Origin: Ferruginibacter sp. | GTDB lineage: Bacteria; Bacteroidota; Bacteroidia; Chitinophagales; Chitinophagaceae | Direction: 5' to 3' | DNA: 64,000 bases | Assembly: GCA_013141115.1 (NCBI GenBank) | Contig: JABFRP010000003.1 | Location: 1 to 64,000, forward strand | Part shown: in pieces, positions 50,266 to 63,538 of the stretch | How positions within the stretch are numbered: position 1 is the stretch's first letter | Layout of the letters: every line of letters starts with the position of its first letter | Notes under the pieces: model-generated | The model's input: only the letters and a program-made list of their open reading frames with translations | Databases searched by the model: none | Told to the model about the DNA's origin: nothing | Program-made: the position numbers and the translations under genes

Positions 50266-51756
50266 TTATTCAATAGTGGTAACTTTTACCACATTGGTAG
50301 GTAAGTGTAGGTCAACCGGTGTGCTTCCGGTATTTACCACTATATCTCCTTGTCTTAAAAACCCTCTTTGTTTTAAAATTTCAATCTGGTCGTAAATAAT
50401 GTCATCCAGGCTTTCTTCTTCGGTATAATAAAAAGCCCTTACACCCCAGCTTAAACTTAATTGATTAATTAAAGTTCTTTCTTTACTAAATATGTATACA
50501 GGCGATTTAGGCCTGTAACTGCTGAGCATAAAACCAGTATAACCACTTTGCGTCATGCCAATTAATGCAGTAGCACTAATATCCGATGCCAGTTTACATG
50601 CACTGTAACAAATAGCATCGCTTAAAAAAGATGGCGAGTGCGGTTGTGGTTTTAAAATGTCATCCCTATCGTAATCGTATACCGTTTTCTCTACTTCTAA
50701 AATAATTTTGCTCATCATTTCCACCACCAATGTTGGGTAATCTCCCATGGCAGTTTCTCCGCTCAGCATAACTGCATCGGCACCTTCCAGCACTGCATTG
50801 GCCACATCTGTTACTTCACTTCTGTTGGGCTTAGTACGTTCCATCATACTCTCCATCATTTGTGTAGCTACAATTACTGGCTTTGCCCTGTGCATACACT
50901 TGCGTATAATTTCTTTTTGTATAATAGGCACTTGCTCTACCGGCACTTCCACACCCAAATCGCCACGGGCTACCATTATGCCATCACTTTCTACAATAAT
51001 ATCCCTGATGTTTTTTAAAGCTTCAGGCATTTCTATTTTTGCAATTACTTTTATTTTACTGTTTCTGGCTTTAATTCTTTTTTTAAGTTCAGTAATATCA
51101 ACTGCTTTTCTTACAAAGGAAAGCGCCACCCAATCTAAATTGTTATCAATAATAAATTCCAGATCAGCAATATCTTTTTCTGTAAGAGAAGGCATGGTTA
51201 ATTCACTGTCAGGAAGATTTACACCTTTTTTAGGTAATAAAGTACCGCCTAAACTTACTCTTATTAAAACCTCTTTATCATTTAAAACTTCTTTTAACTG
51301 GACTTCCATTTTTCCATCATCAAAAAAAATGCGTTCTCCCGGCTTAACATCTTTTGCAAGATTGGGGTAGCTTACATAGATCTTACTTTTGGTGCCCACC
51401 ACTTTTTCGGTGGTTAAAATAATCTCATCACCTTCTTTTAATTCCAGGCTGCCGCCTTCTAATTCACCTACTCTTAGTTTTGGGCCCTGCAAATCGCCCA
51501 GTATAGCAATATTGTAAGGCTCGTTAATATTAATTTGGCGGATGTGCTCAATTATTTGTGATTTGGCATCGTAAGCACCGTGAGAAAAATTAAGCCTGAA
51601 AACATTTACACCAGCTCTTACCAGTGCAAGCAGCTTATCGTAAGTGTCGCATGCAGGCCCAACGGTAGCAACAATTTTAGTTCTTTTTTTTGAATGAACA
51701 ATTCCTGCCTGTTTATCCATTTGCTGGTACAGGAACTGTGAAACATTTTTACTCAT
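50266..51756 (-). CDS. pyk: Pyruvate kinase
   Basis: A 496-residue enzyme, close to the family length. Near the N-terminus RTKIVATVGPACDTYDKLLA, then NVFRLNFSHGAYD. The catalytic core has AILGDLQGPKLRVGEL, IKVIAKIEMPEALKN (the active-site Lys), DGIMVARGDLGVEVP and ATQMMESM. The C-terminal allosteric domain ends in GDIVVNTGSTPVD. It makes pyruvate and ATP from phosphoenolpyruvate. It follows pfkA after 53 bp on the same strand, so two key glycolytic steps are probably co-transcribed. Confidence 0.96.
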   Translation of the reverse strand: MSKNVSQFLYQQMDKQAGIVHSKKRTKIVATVGPACDTYDKLLALVRAGVNVFRLNFSHGAYDAKSQIIEHIRQININEPYNIAILGDLQGPKLRVGELEGGSLELKEGDEIILTTEKVVGTKSKIYVSYPNLAKDVKPGERIFFDDGKMEVQLKEVLNDKEVLIRVSLGGTLLPKKGVNLPDSELTMPSLTEKDIADLEFIIDNNLDWVALSFVRKAVDITELKKRIKARNSKIKVIAKIEMPEALKNIRDIIVESDGIMVARGDLGVEVPVEQVPIIQKEIIRKCMHRAKPVIVATQMMESMMERTKPNRSEVTDVANAVLEGADAVMLSGETAMGDYPTLVVEMMSKIILEVEKTVYDYDRDDILKPQPHSPSFLSDAICYSACKLASDISATALIGMTQSGYTGFMLSSYRPKSPVYIFSKERTLINQLSLSWGVRAFYYTEEESLDDIIYDQIEILKQRGFLRQGDIVVNTGSTPVDLHLPTNVVKVTTIE

Positions 51757-51809
51757 AATTTTTTATGATACTGGTTAGTAGATAATAAGGAATAATACTG
51801 CTGTAATTA

Positions 51810-52793
51810 TTATGAAGATAATATTTTTACAACAGTCATCCACTCTTCACTTATTTTTTGTTTTTTCTTCACCGCTTCATTCAATGGGGTGTAATGCATT
51901 TTATTATTTACAATGCCCACAAAAACATTGTGTTTTCCTTCCAGTAAACATACCACGGCGTGGTAACCCATACGGCTGGCAATCAGCCTGTCCATACAGC
52001 TTGGGCTGCCACCTCTTTGTATGTGGCCTAATATACAAACCCTTACTTCCTGCTGTGGTAAACGTTCTTTAATAACTTTAGCTACTTCATCCGCACCTCC
52101 AAATTCATCACCTTCTGCCACCACAATTAAATTCACCAGTTTGTGCCTGCGTTCTTTTTCTTCCAGTGCCTGCACAATATCTTTCATTATTGTTTTTCTT
52201 TCCGGAATTAAAATGTTTTCGGCACCGGTTGCAATGCCACTATGCAAAGCAATATACCCGGCATCACGGCCCATTACTTCAATAATAAATAAACGGTCGT
52301 GTGCATCTGCAGTATCTCTTATTTTATCAATAGCCTCAACAGCAGTATTTACAGCTGTATCAAACCCAATGGTAAAATCGGTACCGGCAATATCTTTATC
52401 AATGGTGCCGGGTAAGCCAATACAGGGAATATCGTATTCGTTACTAAAAATTTGTGCGCCACGAAAACTACCGTCTCCACCTACAATTACCAACCCGTTA
52501 ATGCCATGTTTTTTTAAATTTTCGTAAGCTGTTTTTCTGCCTTCAGGAGTAAAAAATTCTTTACAACGGGATGTTTTTAAAATAGTGCCGCCACGTTGAA
52601 TAATATTGGCCACACTTTTACTTTCCATTTTAAAAATATCATTTTCCACCATGCCAGTATATCCTCTCATAATGCCATAAACCTCCATTCCGTGATAAAT
52701 ACCGGTACGAACTACAGCACGTACAGCTGCATTCATGCCCGGGCTGTCGCCACCGGAAGTGAGTACACCAATTTTTGTTACTTTCTTTTCCAT
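51810..52793 (-). CDS. pfkA: 6-phosphofructokinase
   Basis: A 327-residue ATP-type PFK. KIGVLTSGGDSPGMNAAVRA opens the fold, LVIVGGDGSFRGAQIFSNEY holds the nucleotide site, and GLPGTIDKDIAGTDFTIGFD carries the catalytic TID-D motif. LFIIEVMGRDAGYIAL and LGHIQRGGSPSCMDR complete the family pattern. It phosphorylates fructose-6-P. The ATG at 52793 is chosen because the family starts with MEKKVTKIGVLTSGG and a -7 box lies directly in front; the upstream 16 codons would precede the transcription start. Confidence 0.96.
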   Translation of the reverse strand: MEKKVTKIGVLTSGGDSPGMNAAVRAVVRTGIYHGMEVYGIMRGYTGMVENDIFKMESKSVANIIQRGGTILKTSRCKEFFTPEGRKTAYENLKKHGINGLVIVGGDGSFRGAQIFSNEYDIPCIGLPGTIDKDIAGTDFTIGFDTAVNTAVEAIDKIRDTADAHDRLFIIEVMGRDAGYIALHSGIATGAENILIPERKTIMKDIVQALEEKERRHKLVNLIVVAEGDEFGGADEVAKVIKERLPQQEVRVCILGHIQRGGSPSCMDRLIASRMGYHAVVCLLEGKHNVFVGIVNNKMHYTPLNEAVKKKQKISEEWMTVVKILSS

Positions 52794-52797
52794 GCCG

Positions 52798-52805
52798 CAA
52801 ATATA
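52798..52805 (-). promoter_or_regulatory. -7 box of pfkA, apparently leaderless
   Basis: TATATTTG followed by CGGC and the ATG. The start point expected 4-7 bp after the box falls on or next to the start codon. Confidence 0.6.
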
Positions 52806-53075
52806 AGTTAATGGCCTGAATTTTTTGTGGTATGCGTACACACTGAAAATGCTTGCAATTGTTTATGAACAAATTATTAATTGTTTTTTGATAAAATAAA
52901 ACCGGAAAGGTTTGCAGAATTTAAAAAATACAATTAGCTGCTGAAATTTTATCTTTAAATGATAAATTTTTAACAATAGTACTCATTTGCATATTAAAAG
53001 GGCAGCTGCTAAATACCCTGTAGCTGGTATATTTACTTATTGATTTATGCATTTACTTCATACAAAATTGTAACA

Positions 53076-53822
53076 ATGAAAAAATTATCTCTATTATTTT
53101 TTGTCAGCTTTAGCTTAACAATGGCAACAGCGCAAACAGGTAATAAAAAAGAGCTGTTTGCATTTGCTATTACTGATTATATGCTGAGCATAAATGACAG
53201 TGTAATAATTGTACAGGTACAATTGCCGCATGGGCAAAATGCTTTAATTGAAAAGGAACAAATGGGATTGCTTAAACATAATTATTCCAATCTTAAAGAT
53301 GATACCAGCAGGATTGGTTGGGGTAAATGCAATTTGATAAAAGGAAATTATTATTATTTCCCGTTACATCTTTATAATAAAAGTATCAGGCCGCAAAAAA
53401 ACGATTTACTGTACACCCGTATAAATGCTCCTGCAAATTATAAAGGCCGCATATATGGGGTACTACAAAATGCTGTATTCTTTACACAGGTAACGGGTGA
53501 AAGTTTTTATGATTTTGATAAAGCCTTTTTTTTGAATGAAAATGAAGAAAACCGGTTAATTGATTCAATGGCTACAGATATAAAATATACCGCTAAAGAA
53601 ATGTTGAAACAAAACGACGGGCAGGATCAGGATATTACCAGCGGCATGTTTAAAGGCAAAAAGCTTTTTGCTGCCATGCAAATGGCTACGGCAAATAATG
53701 TAAAAGATTTTTTAGATTATGTAATTGCCCGGCCACAAAAGTATGCCGGCAATAGCTGGAAAATTTCGGAAACATTTGCTACATGGATGGCAGCAGGTGC
53801 ACCAACGGTAATTAAAGAATGA
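53076..53822 (+). CDS. Secreted hypothetical protein
   Basis: A 248-residue exported protein. Signal peptide KKLSLLFFVSFSLTMATAQ; the mature part starts TGNKKELFAFAITDYMLSIN, then VIIVQVQLPHGQNALIEKEQ, later IRPQKNDLLYTRINAPANYK and a helical C-terminal half (VKDFLDYVIARPQKYAGNSW). Not recognised. The ATG at 53076 begins the signal peptide and is better than one 36 bp upstream. The 280-bp region before it, behind pfkA, contains only a small AAACC-GGAA-AGGTTT hairpin. It converges with argS. Confidence 0.65.
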   Translation: MKKLSLLFFVSFSLTMATAQTGNKKELFAFAITDYMLSINDSVIIVQVQLPHGQNALIEKEQMGLLKHNYSNLKDDTSRIGWGKCNLIKGNYYYFPLHLYNKSIRPQKNDLLYTRINAPANYKGRIYGVLQNAVFFTQVTGESFYDFDKAFFLNENEENRLIDSMATDIKYTAKEMLKQNDGQDQDITSGMFKGKKLFAAMQMATANNVKDFLDYVIARPQKYAGNSWKISETFATWMAAGAPTVIKE

Positions 53823-53856
53823 TTTAATTATTCTTACAAATAAATTGTTTCAAAAT

Positions 53857-57429
<3,573 letters not shown>

Positions 57430-57556
57430 TGAGATTATTTGCTGATGTGCTAATATGCTGATTTTTTAAACCGGAAGACCATTTGGTTTTCAAACATTAT
57501 GCTAATGTTATATTGAATTAGCACATTATCGAATTAGCTAATTGGCTAATTAAATT
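57430..57556. repeat. Simple GCTAAT/TTAGCACAT intergenic repeat
   Basis: Words such as TGCTAATATGCTGA, ATGCTAATGTTA, AATTAGCACATTATC and GAATTAGCTAATTGGCTAAT fill the gap between the ABC-F and GtrA-like genes. Confidence 0.5.
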
Positions 57557-58051
57557 ATGCCGAAAGATAAGATCATATCAACAATAGATTTTTTTTATCC
57601 GCTGTTCCGGAAGTTTATGCCGCTCCAAACTTTCAGGTATGCTGCCTGCGGCGGGGGTAATACCATATTATCTATACTGGTTTTTAACTTTAGTGATACC
57701 ATTATTTTTAAGGAAGAAGATGTGCATATAGGGATAGCCGTGTTGAAATCTTATAATGCGGCATTGTTTATTTCATTTTGTATAAGTTTTACGGTGGGGT
57801 TTTTACTGATGAAGTATGTGGTATTTGTTGATTCTAACATAAAAGGCCGCATTCAATTGTTTAGATACCTGGTTACTTACTGCGTTAATCTGGTACTGAT
57901 GTACCTTTTACTGAAGCTGTTTGTAGAGTATGCCAATCTTGATAAATGGGCGGCACAATTAATAACTACAGCAGTGGTTATTACCCTTAGCTATTTAGCC
58001 CAAAAACATTTTACTTTTAGAACAAAGAAGGCTGTAAATGAAGATTTGTAG
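57557..58051 (+). CDS. GtrA-like membrane protein
   Basis: A 164-residue inner-membrane protein with four helices. The start region FMPLQTFRYAACGGGNTILS is the GtrA hallmark, then AALFISFCISFTVGFLLMKY, RYLVTYCVNLVLMYLLLKLF and ITTAVVITLSYLAQKHFTFR with the typical F.F end. GtrA-like proteins are thought to flip or carry lipid-linked sugars in cell-envelope synthesis. No glycosyltransferase partner is adjacent. Confidence 0.88.
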   Translation: MPKDKIISTIDFFYPLFRKFMPLQTFRYAACGGGNTILSILVFNFSDTIIFKEEDVHIGIAVLKSYNAALFISFCISFTVGFLLMKYVVFVDSNIKGRIQLFRYLVTYCVNLVLMYLLLKLFVEYANLDKWAAQLITTAVVITLSYLAQKHFTFRTKKAVNEDL

Positions 58052-58135
58052 TTTACTGTGCAGGCAATTAAACATGTGAGTAAAAAGTGAATGTACTGCA
58101 AATTTGTATTGTATTAAACATATAAACTGCACTAT

Positions 58136-58316
58136 AAAAAAATAGCCCCTCTATAGAAATAGAGCGGCTTTAACGATTGCTTGCTATATGAAAATTCTTA
58201 AATTATTTGTTGTTACTGTTCGCTAAAAGTCTTTCCGATTTTATGCATTTTAAATGCATTTCCAACGTTTGAATGACCCTTTAACTATTGCCTGCTCCTC
58301 GTTTTCTCATCTTGCT
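58136..58316 (-). ncRNA. Candidate small RNA (or micro-ORF transcript)
   Basis: On the minus strand a -7 box TACTTTTG (58328-58321) is followed about 150 bp later by a strong terminator: AGCCGCTCTAT, loop TTCT, ATAGAGGGGCT, then a T-run (58136-58142). The transcript would be about 175-180 nt. It contains an inner palindrome ATGCATTTTAAATGCAT and two similar words, GCAGGCAATAGTTAAAG and GCAAGCAATCGTTAAAG. Only micro-ORFs fit (for example MRKRGAGNS, or an 18-codon one). The rest of 58052-58438 holds nothing else I can support. Confidence 0.45.
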
Positions 58317-58438
58317 TACACAAAAGTAAGGCGGGTATTTTTTTTATTAAAATGAATTTAATACGTGTTTTATTACCGTAAAACTTAATTTTGCGCTACA
58401 AAATCCTTACCAGTTAAGCATTTTATAATAAATTACTG

Positions 58439-60004
58439 ATGATGCCCAACCGTTTTACAGATACATTATTTCAATTGGTTCGTTCCTTAGAAAAGGCGGA
58501 AAAGAGGCATTTTAAGCTTTATATCAAGCGAAGTTCGGGCAACGAAGACCTGAAAATTGTAGAATTATTTGATGCCCTGGATAAACTGGAAGAGTATGAC
58601 GAGGCCGTATTATTAAAAAGATTAAAGTCGATAAAAAAGCCGCAACTGTCTAATGTAAAAGTGCATTTATACAAACAGCTTTTAGCCAGTTTAAGATTAT
58701 TAAAAAGCACAGATAGTATCGATCTGCAATTGAATGAGCAATTTGACTATGCCCATATTTTATACAAGAAAGGATTGTTTTCTCAAAGCCTTAAAATTTT
58801 AGACAAAGCAAAAGAAACGGCAAAGGCCAACCACAAAGTAAATTTTTTGCTGCAGGCCATCGCACTGGAAAAGAGAATAGAAACACTGCATATTACCCGT
58901 ACCATGCAAAACCGTGCAGAGCAACTTTCTGCCGAAATAAATGAAGTAAACCACCGTATTGATACATTGGCAAGGCTATCCAACTTAGCTATGCTGCTGT
59001 ACAGTTGGTTTATTAAAAATGGACATGCCCGAAATGAAAAAGATGAAGAAGGCGTAAAGGAATATTTAAAAGAACATTTACCTGTAAATGCCTGGGATCA
59101 TGAAGCCGGCTTTTACGAAAAATTATACCTGTACCAAAGCTACAGCTGGTACGCTTTTATACGGCAGGATTTTTTAATGTACTACCGCTACGCACAAAAA
59201 TGGGTGGATATTTTTGATGAAAAACCATTGATGATACGGGTGGAAACAGGTCATTATATTAAAGGCCTGCACACATTACTCAACGCACATTTCGATCTGC
59301 GCAATTACGAAAAGTTTGACCATACCCTTAGGAAGTTTGAAAAGTTTGCAGAGACAGACAGGGTGCGTTTGCACGACAACTTCCGCACACAGGCATTTGT
59401 ATACATCAACAGTGCAAAAATAAACCAGCACAGTATGTTGGGCACTTTTAAAGAAGGGCTTAAACTGGTGCCGCATCTTTTAGAAAAATTAAAAGAGTAC
59501 GAATTGTTTATTGATGAACACCGCATAATGGTGTTTAATTATAAAATTGCCAGTATGTATTTTGGCAGTGGCGATTTTGCAACCAGTATAGATTACCTGC
59601 AGGAAATTATTAATGATAATACCGAAGTAAGAAGCGACCTGCAAAGTTACAGCCGCCTGATGCACCTGATGGCGCATTACGAGCTGGGCAATTTTGAATT
59701 GATGGAATACCTTACCAAATCGGTGTACCGGTTTATGAGCAAAAAAGAAAACCTTACCGTGGTGGAAGAGGAGATGTTTAAGTTTTTGCGTAAATCATTT
59801 CATATTTCCCGTACCAAATTGCAACAGGAGATGGAGTTGTTTCTGCAAAAAATAAAGGCGCTGGAAAAAAATCGTTTTGAGACCCGTGCTTTTGCGTACC
59901 TGGATATTATTAGCTGGGTAGAAGGTAAAGTGTACAGAAAAAGTATGAGTGAGATATTGCAGGAGAAGTATAAGGAGAGTAAGAAGAGGATTTATAAGAG
60001 TTGA
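58439..60004 (+). CDS. Large helical (TPR-like) Bacteroidota protein
   Basis: A 521-residue cytosolic protein, nearly all helical with TPR-like spacing: FDYAHILYKKGLFSQSLKIL then DKAKETAKANHKVNFLLQAI, YKIASMYFGSGDFATSIDYL and YELGNFELMEYLTKSVYRFM. The N-terminus (RFTDTLFQLVRSLEKAEKRH then FKLYIKRSS) resembles that of a Bacteroidota-specific family whose function I do not know. Two ATG codons (58439, 58442) are possible. It stands alone. Confidence 0.75.
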   Translation: MMPNRFTDTLFQLVRSLEKAEKRHFKLYIKRSSGNEDLKIVELFDALDKLEEYDEAVLLKRLKSIKKPQLSNVKVHLYKQLLASLRLLKSTDSIDLQLNEQFDYAHILYKKGLFSQSLKILDKAKETAKANHKVNFLLQAIALEKRIETLHITRTMQNRAEQLSAEINEVNHRIDTLARLSNLAMLLYSWFIKNGHARNEKDEEGVKEYLKEHLPVNAWDHEAGFYEKLYLYQSYSWYAFIRQDFLMYYRYAQKWVDIFDEKPLMIRVETGHYIKGLHTLLNAHFDLRNYEKFDHTLRKFEKFAETDRVRLHDNFRTQAFVYINSAKINQHSMLGTFKEGLKLVPHLLEKLKEYELFIDEHRIMVFNYKIASMYFGSGDFATSIDYLQEIINDNTEVRSDLQSYSRLMHLMAHYELGNFELMEYLTKSVYRFMSKKENLTVVEEEMFKFLRKSFHISRTKLQQEMELFLQKIKALEKNRFETRAFAYLDIISWVEGKVYRKSMSEILQEKYKESKKRIYKS

Positions 60005-60111
60005 TAGTTCATGGTTCATAGAAAGAGGTTCTATTTTAAGGTTACAAAAATTAAGTTTCTCTTTAAAGTACATTAGCAAAATGCTACTTCATTTATCGCA
60101 GACAAGTCTGT

Positions 60112-60120
60112 GTTGGCTGC
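60112..60120 (+). other. Cassette-type left boundary
   Basis: GTTGGCTGC, 25 bp before the gene at 60145, identical to the outer box of site E. Next to it is CAGAC-AA-GTCTG (60099-60110). Confidence 0.4.
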
Positions 60121-60144
60121 AATTTTAAAAGCACTTTTCCCGAA

Positions 60145-60720
60145 ATGGAAAATACAGTTATCATAAACAAATATTCAATATTAACAGATGTTCAAAAAGT
60201 GAATGAAAATGCTATTCTCTTAAAGTTTAGTTCCAATCAGTATTTTGACACAAAAGAAGAAATTTATGGTTTAAATATTTGGGGAGAAAACATATCACAA
60301 AGTATCAGCTTGATAAAAGAGCAACATTTAAATACACCCACTGTGGTAATTGACGAAATAAGTGAACTCACATTTTACAGCGGCAATTTAGATGAATCAC
60401 CTGACTGGGGAGATTGGATGAGTGACTTTTCTCTAAGTTTCGATAGTTATGAAGGAGACTTTATGCTTAAGACACAAGAAGATTGGGATAATGAATTACT
60501 CTATTTGATAGGTGACAGAGTTAGAACTGCAGCATTTCAATCAAAAATAGATTCAGAGTTCAGAAAATTGACCACGAAACAAATGCTGTACTTAATAAAT
60601 GATGCCCAAATTGTTAGTGCAGTAAGAAAAAAACTGGCGGCTCTTTTAAGTAAACTTAATGAACTCGATGATTATTCTTTTTACAGCTTGTTTATTGATA
60701 ATTACAAATTGACTGAATAA
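60145..60720 (+). CDS. Hypothetical protein in a cassette-like unit
   Basis: 191 residues, acidic, no signal peptide or TM segment: INKYSILTDVQKVNENAILL, then FSSNQYFDTKEEIYGLNIWG, DESPDWGDWMSDFSLSFDSY and a helical C-terminus (KKLAALLSKLNELDDYSFYS). Not recognised; it has the look of immunity-type or other accessory proteins (weak inference). Its base composition is more A+T rich than the neighbouring dnaK. GTTGGCTGC in front and GCAGCCAAC right behind the stop (60726-60734) form complementary ends as in the array at the window start. Confidence 0.65.
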   Translation: MENTVIINKYSILTDVQKVNENAILLKFSSNQYFDTKEEIYGLNIWGENISQSISLIKEQHLNTPTVVIDEISELTFYSGNLDESPDWGDWMSDFSLSFDSYEGDFMLKTQEDWDNELLYLIGDRVRTAAFQSKIDSEFRKLTTKQMLYLINDAQIVSAVRKKLAALLSKLNELDDYSFYSLFIDNYKLTE

Positions 60721-60725
60721 CAACC

Positions 60726-60745
60726 GCAGCCAACTTGGGGTTATG
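60726..60745 (+). other. Cassette-type right boundary
   Basis: GCAGCCAAC, TT, GGGGTTATG: outer box, two-base spacer and a GGG-type inner arm, as in the array sites. The matching second arm is not found in the next 200 bp, so the site is incomplete. Confidence 0.4.
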
Positions 60746-60958
60746 CAATTGGGGGGGCAAACTTCGGGTTTATTGGGCTTCAGTTCCAAGCTTGATAATC
60801 AACACTGCCCTGCCTTCATAAAGCCCTGTCCGTAATTTTTGGCAAAAAAAATCTCTGCGTTCTCTGCGCCTCTGCGTGCCAATCCTGCCAATTTTGCATA
60901 AAATATCCTTCGGCACAATCATTGACTATTCCCCTGTGAACATAATAAAATTTATATC
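60746..60958. other. Region upstream of dnaK
   Basis: Non-coding. It holds a CTCTGCGTTCTCTGCGCCTC simple repeat (60853-60872) of a kind common between Bacteroidota genes, a G-run, and presumably the dnaK promoter. No CIRCE element is seen. Confidence 0.45.
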
Positions 60959-62875
60959 ATGGGAAAAATAATTGGAATTGACTTAGGAACCACCAACAGT
61001 TGCGTATCCGTAATGGAAGGTAACGAACCGGTGGTAATTGCCAACGAGGAAGGACGCCGTACCACCCCGTCGGTAGTGGCTTTTCTTAAAAATGGCGAAC
61101 GTAAAGTGGGAGATCCCGCCAAGCGCCAGGCCATTACCAACTCTCAAAACACCATCAGCTCTGTAAAGCGTTTTATGGGCCGCCGTTTTGATGAAGTAAC
61201 GGAAGAAATCAGCCACTGGAGTTATAAAGTGGTAAAAGGTGACAATAATACACTTAGAATTGACATAGATGGCAGACAATATACGCCACAGGAAATCAGT
61301 GCCATGGTACTGCAGAAAATGAAAAAAACTGCCGAAGATTACCTTGGCCACGAAGTGACAGAAGCGGTTATTACCGTGCCTGCGTACTTTAACGATGCAC
61401 AGCGCCAGGCTACCAAAGAAGCGGGTGAAATTGCTGGCCTTACCGTAAAAAGAATTGTGAACGAACCCACTGCAGCAGCTCTTGCTTACGGTTTGGATAA
61501 AGGCGGTAAAGACCAGAAGATAGCCGTATTTGACCTTGGTGGTGGTACATTTGATATTAGCGTACTGGAATTAGGTGATGGTGTATTTGAAGTGAAAAGC
61601 ACCAATGGTGATACGCACTTAGGTGGTGATGATTTTGATAAAGTGATCATGGATTGGTTAGCAGATGAATTTAAAGCCGATGAAGCTATCGACCTGCGTA
61701 AAGACCCAATGGCTTTACAACGTTTAAAAGAAGCGTCTGAAAAAGCGAAGGTAGAATTATCATCTTCTACCGAAACAGAGATCAACCTGCCTTATGTAAC
61801 TGCAGTTGATGGTGTGCCTAAACACTTAGTGAAAAAGTTAACCCGTGCAAAATTTGAAGCACTGGCCGATAAATTATTTGAACGTTGCTTAAAACCATGC
61901 GAAGCGGCTTTGAAAGATGCCGGCATGAACACCAGCGAAATTGACGAGATCATCATGGTGGGTGGTAGCAGCCGCATACCTAAAGTGTTGGAAATTGTAG
62001 AAAAATTCTTTGGTAAAAAACCTAACCGTGGTGTTAACCCAGATGAGGTAGTGGCCATTGGTGCCACTATACAAGGTGGTGTAATGACCGGTGAAATTAA
62101 AGATGTATTGTTGTTAGACGTTACCCCTTTAAGCCTGGGTATTGAAACCATGGGTGGTGTAATGACAAGACTGATAGACAGTAACACTACTATACCAACC
62201 AAAAAATCGGAAGTGTTTAGTACTGCCAGCGATAACCAGCCAGGTGTACAGATACATGTATTGCAGGGCGAAAGGCCAATGGCCAACCAGAACAAGAGCC
62301 TGGGTACATTTAACCTGGATGGTATTCCGCCAGCACCACGTGGTGTACCGCAGGTAGAAGTAATTTTTGATATTGATGCCAACGGTATTTTACACGTAAC
62401 GGCAAAAGATAAAGGTACCGGTAAAGAACAAAAAATTACCATACAGGGCGGTAGCGGCTTAAGCAAAGAAGAAGTAGAAAAAATGAAAGCCGAAGCCAAA
62501 GCCAATGAAGCTACTGATAAGGCAGAAAAAGAAAAAGTAGAAAAGATAAACGGTGCCGACAGTTTAATTTTTCAAACAGAAAAACAACTGAAGGAGTATG
62601 GCGAAAAAATACCTGCTGATAAAAAAACACCTATTGAAGCCGCATTGGAAAAATTAAAAACTGCTCATAAATCCGGCGACCTTGCACAGATTGATGCTGC
62701 CAGTGCCGAAATGAATACGGCATGGACAGCTGCAAGTGAAGACATGTACAAAGCAACACAAGATGGAGCTGGTGCACAAGGCGCACAACCGGGGCCTGAT
62801 GCAGGCGGTGGTGAACCACAGCAACAAAACAGTGAAAGTAAAGTAGAGGATGTGCCTTTTGAGGAAGTGAAGTAA
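60959..62875 (+). CDS. dnaK: Chaperone DnaK (Hsp70)
   Basis: A 638-residue Hsp70. The N-terminal ATPase domain has [20 protein letters not shown], then [35 protein letters not shown] and [16 protein letters not shown]. The interdomain linker [18 protein letters not shown] leads to the substrate-binding domain, and the lid ends with the usual PFEEVK (here VPFEEVK). It folds proteins in the cytosol with DnaJ and GrpE, which are not adjacent here. It has its own terminator. Confidence 0.97.
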   Translation: MGKIIGIDLGTTNSCVSVMEGNEPVVIANEEGRRTTPSVVAFLKNGERKVGDPAKRQAITNSQNTISSVKRFMGRRFDEVTEEISHWSYKVVKGDNNTLRIDIDGRQYTPQEISAMVLQKMKKTAEDYLGHEVTEAVITVPAYFNDAQRQATKEAGEIAGLTVKRIVNEPTAAALAYGLDKGGKDQKIAVFDLGGGTFDISVLELGDGVFEVKSTNGDTHLGGDDFDKVIMDWLADEFKADEAIDLRKDPMALQRLKEASEKAKVELSSSTETEINLPYVTAVDGVPKHLVKKLTRAKFEALADKLFERCLKPCEAALKDAGMNTSEIDEIIMVGGSSRIPKVLEIVEKFFGKKPNRGVNPDEVVAIGATIQGGVMTGEIKDVLLLDVTPLSLGIETMGGVMTRLIDSNTTIPTKKSEVFSTASDNQPGVQIHVLQGERPMANQNKSLGTFNLDGIPPAPRGVPQVEVIFDIDANGILHVTAKDKGTGKEQKITIQGGSGLSKEEVEKMKAEAKANEATDKAEKEKVEKINGADSLIFQTEKQLKEYGEKIPADKKTPIEAALEKLKTAHKSGDLAQIDAASAEMNTAWTAASEDMYKATQDGAGAQGAQPGPDAGGGEPQQQNSESKVEDVPFEEVK

Positions 62876-62892
62876 GAGAATTAAAATATAAG

Positions 62893-62917
62893 CCGCAACG
62901 AAAGTTGCGGTTTTTTT
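62893..62917 (+). terminator. Terminator of dnaK
   Basis: CCGCAAC, loop GAAA, GTTGCGG, seven T. Perfect stem with a GNRA-type tetraloop, 18 bp after the stop. Confidence 0.95.
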
Positions 62918-63047
62918 GTTACAAGTAGTAAATCTTTGTTTAGCATTTGTTGCTTTCACGATTGTATATTTAACTTTATTTGGATTTTGTCGAAACTTTA
63001 GAAGTATTATAAGGGTAGGTGATTGTCTTAAACTAAATTATATTAAA

Positions 63048-63332
63048 ATGAAAATTGAAATCCCTTCACAAGATAAAAGCATAGAATTTCAATTAGATTT
63101 AAAACCTATAGCATCATTTAAACAGTCTGATTTTTTAGATTATTTATTTTTTGTAAATAAGGTAGGCGAACAATATAAAATCATTACAACTTTATTTAAA
63201 GGAAGTGATGTTAGAGAACATTTAGGAAAATATCAATTTTATGCAAGTGGTACGTTTTCTGATGTAAATTTAAAATACATCAATGAATATATTTATACCT
63301 CGATTCTACCTATAGAAGTAAACGAAGTTTAG
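63048..63332 (+). CDS. Hypothetical protein
   Basis: 94 residues, no signal or TM segment: KIEIPSQDKSIEFQLDLKPI, ASFKQSDFLDYLFFVNKVGE, then QYKIITTLFKGSDVREHLGK and a C-terminal YINEYIYTSILPIEVNEV. Not recognised. The ATG at 63048 is preferred because upstream codons run close to the dnaK terminator and are hydrophobic without a clear fold. It is the first of three tightly spaced unknown genes. Confidence 0.55.
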   Translation: MKIEIPSQDKSIEFQLDLKPIASFKQSDFLDYLFFVNKVGEQYKIITTLFKGSDVREHLGKYQFYASGTFSDVNLKYINEYIYTSILPIEVNEV

Positions 63333-63349
63333 ATAACACGCTTTTCAAC

Positions 63350-63538
63350 ATGAAGATAAAAGCTAACGATTCGTTAGAAAGCAAATTAGATCGTTCAATA
63401 AATAAAATTTTACAGATGAATCAATTTGGAGAGAATCCGTATGATATGCTCCCTTTTTATTATTGGGAGAGAAAATTGCTCGAAAAGGCTGAAAATATTT
63501 ATAACAATGAAATTTTACACAAAAAAAATAGTAAATGA
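63350..63538 (+). CDS. Small hypothetical protein
   Basis: 62 residues, helical and charged: KIKANDSLESKLDRSINKIL, QMNQFGENPYDMLPFYYWER, then KLLEKAENIYNNEILHKK. Not recognised. It starts 17 bp after the previous stop and its end overlaps the next gene by about 30 bp in another frame, which suggests translational coupling. Confidence 0.5.
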   Translation: MKIKANDSLESKLDRSINKILQMNQFGENPYDMLPFYYWERKLLEKAENIYNNEILHKKNSK

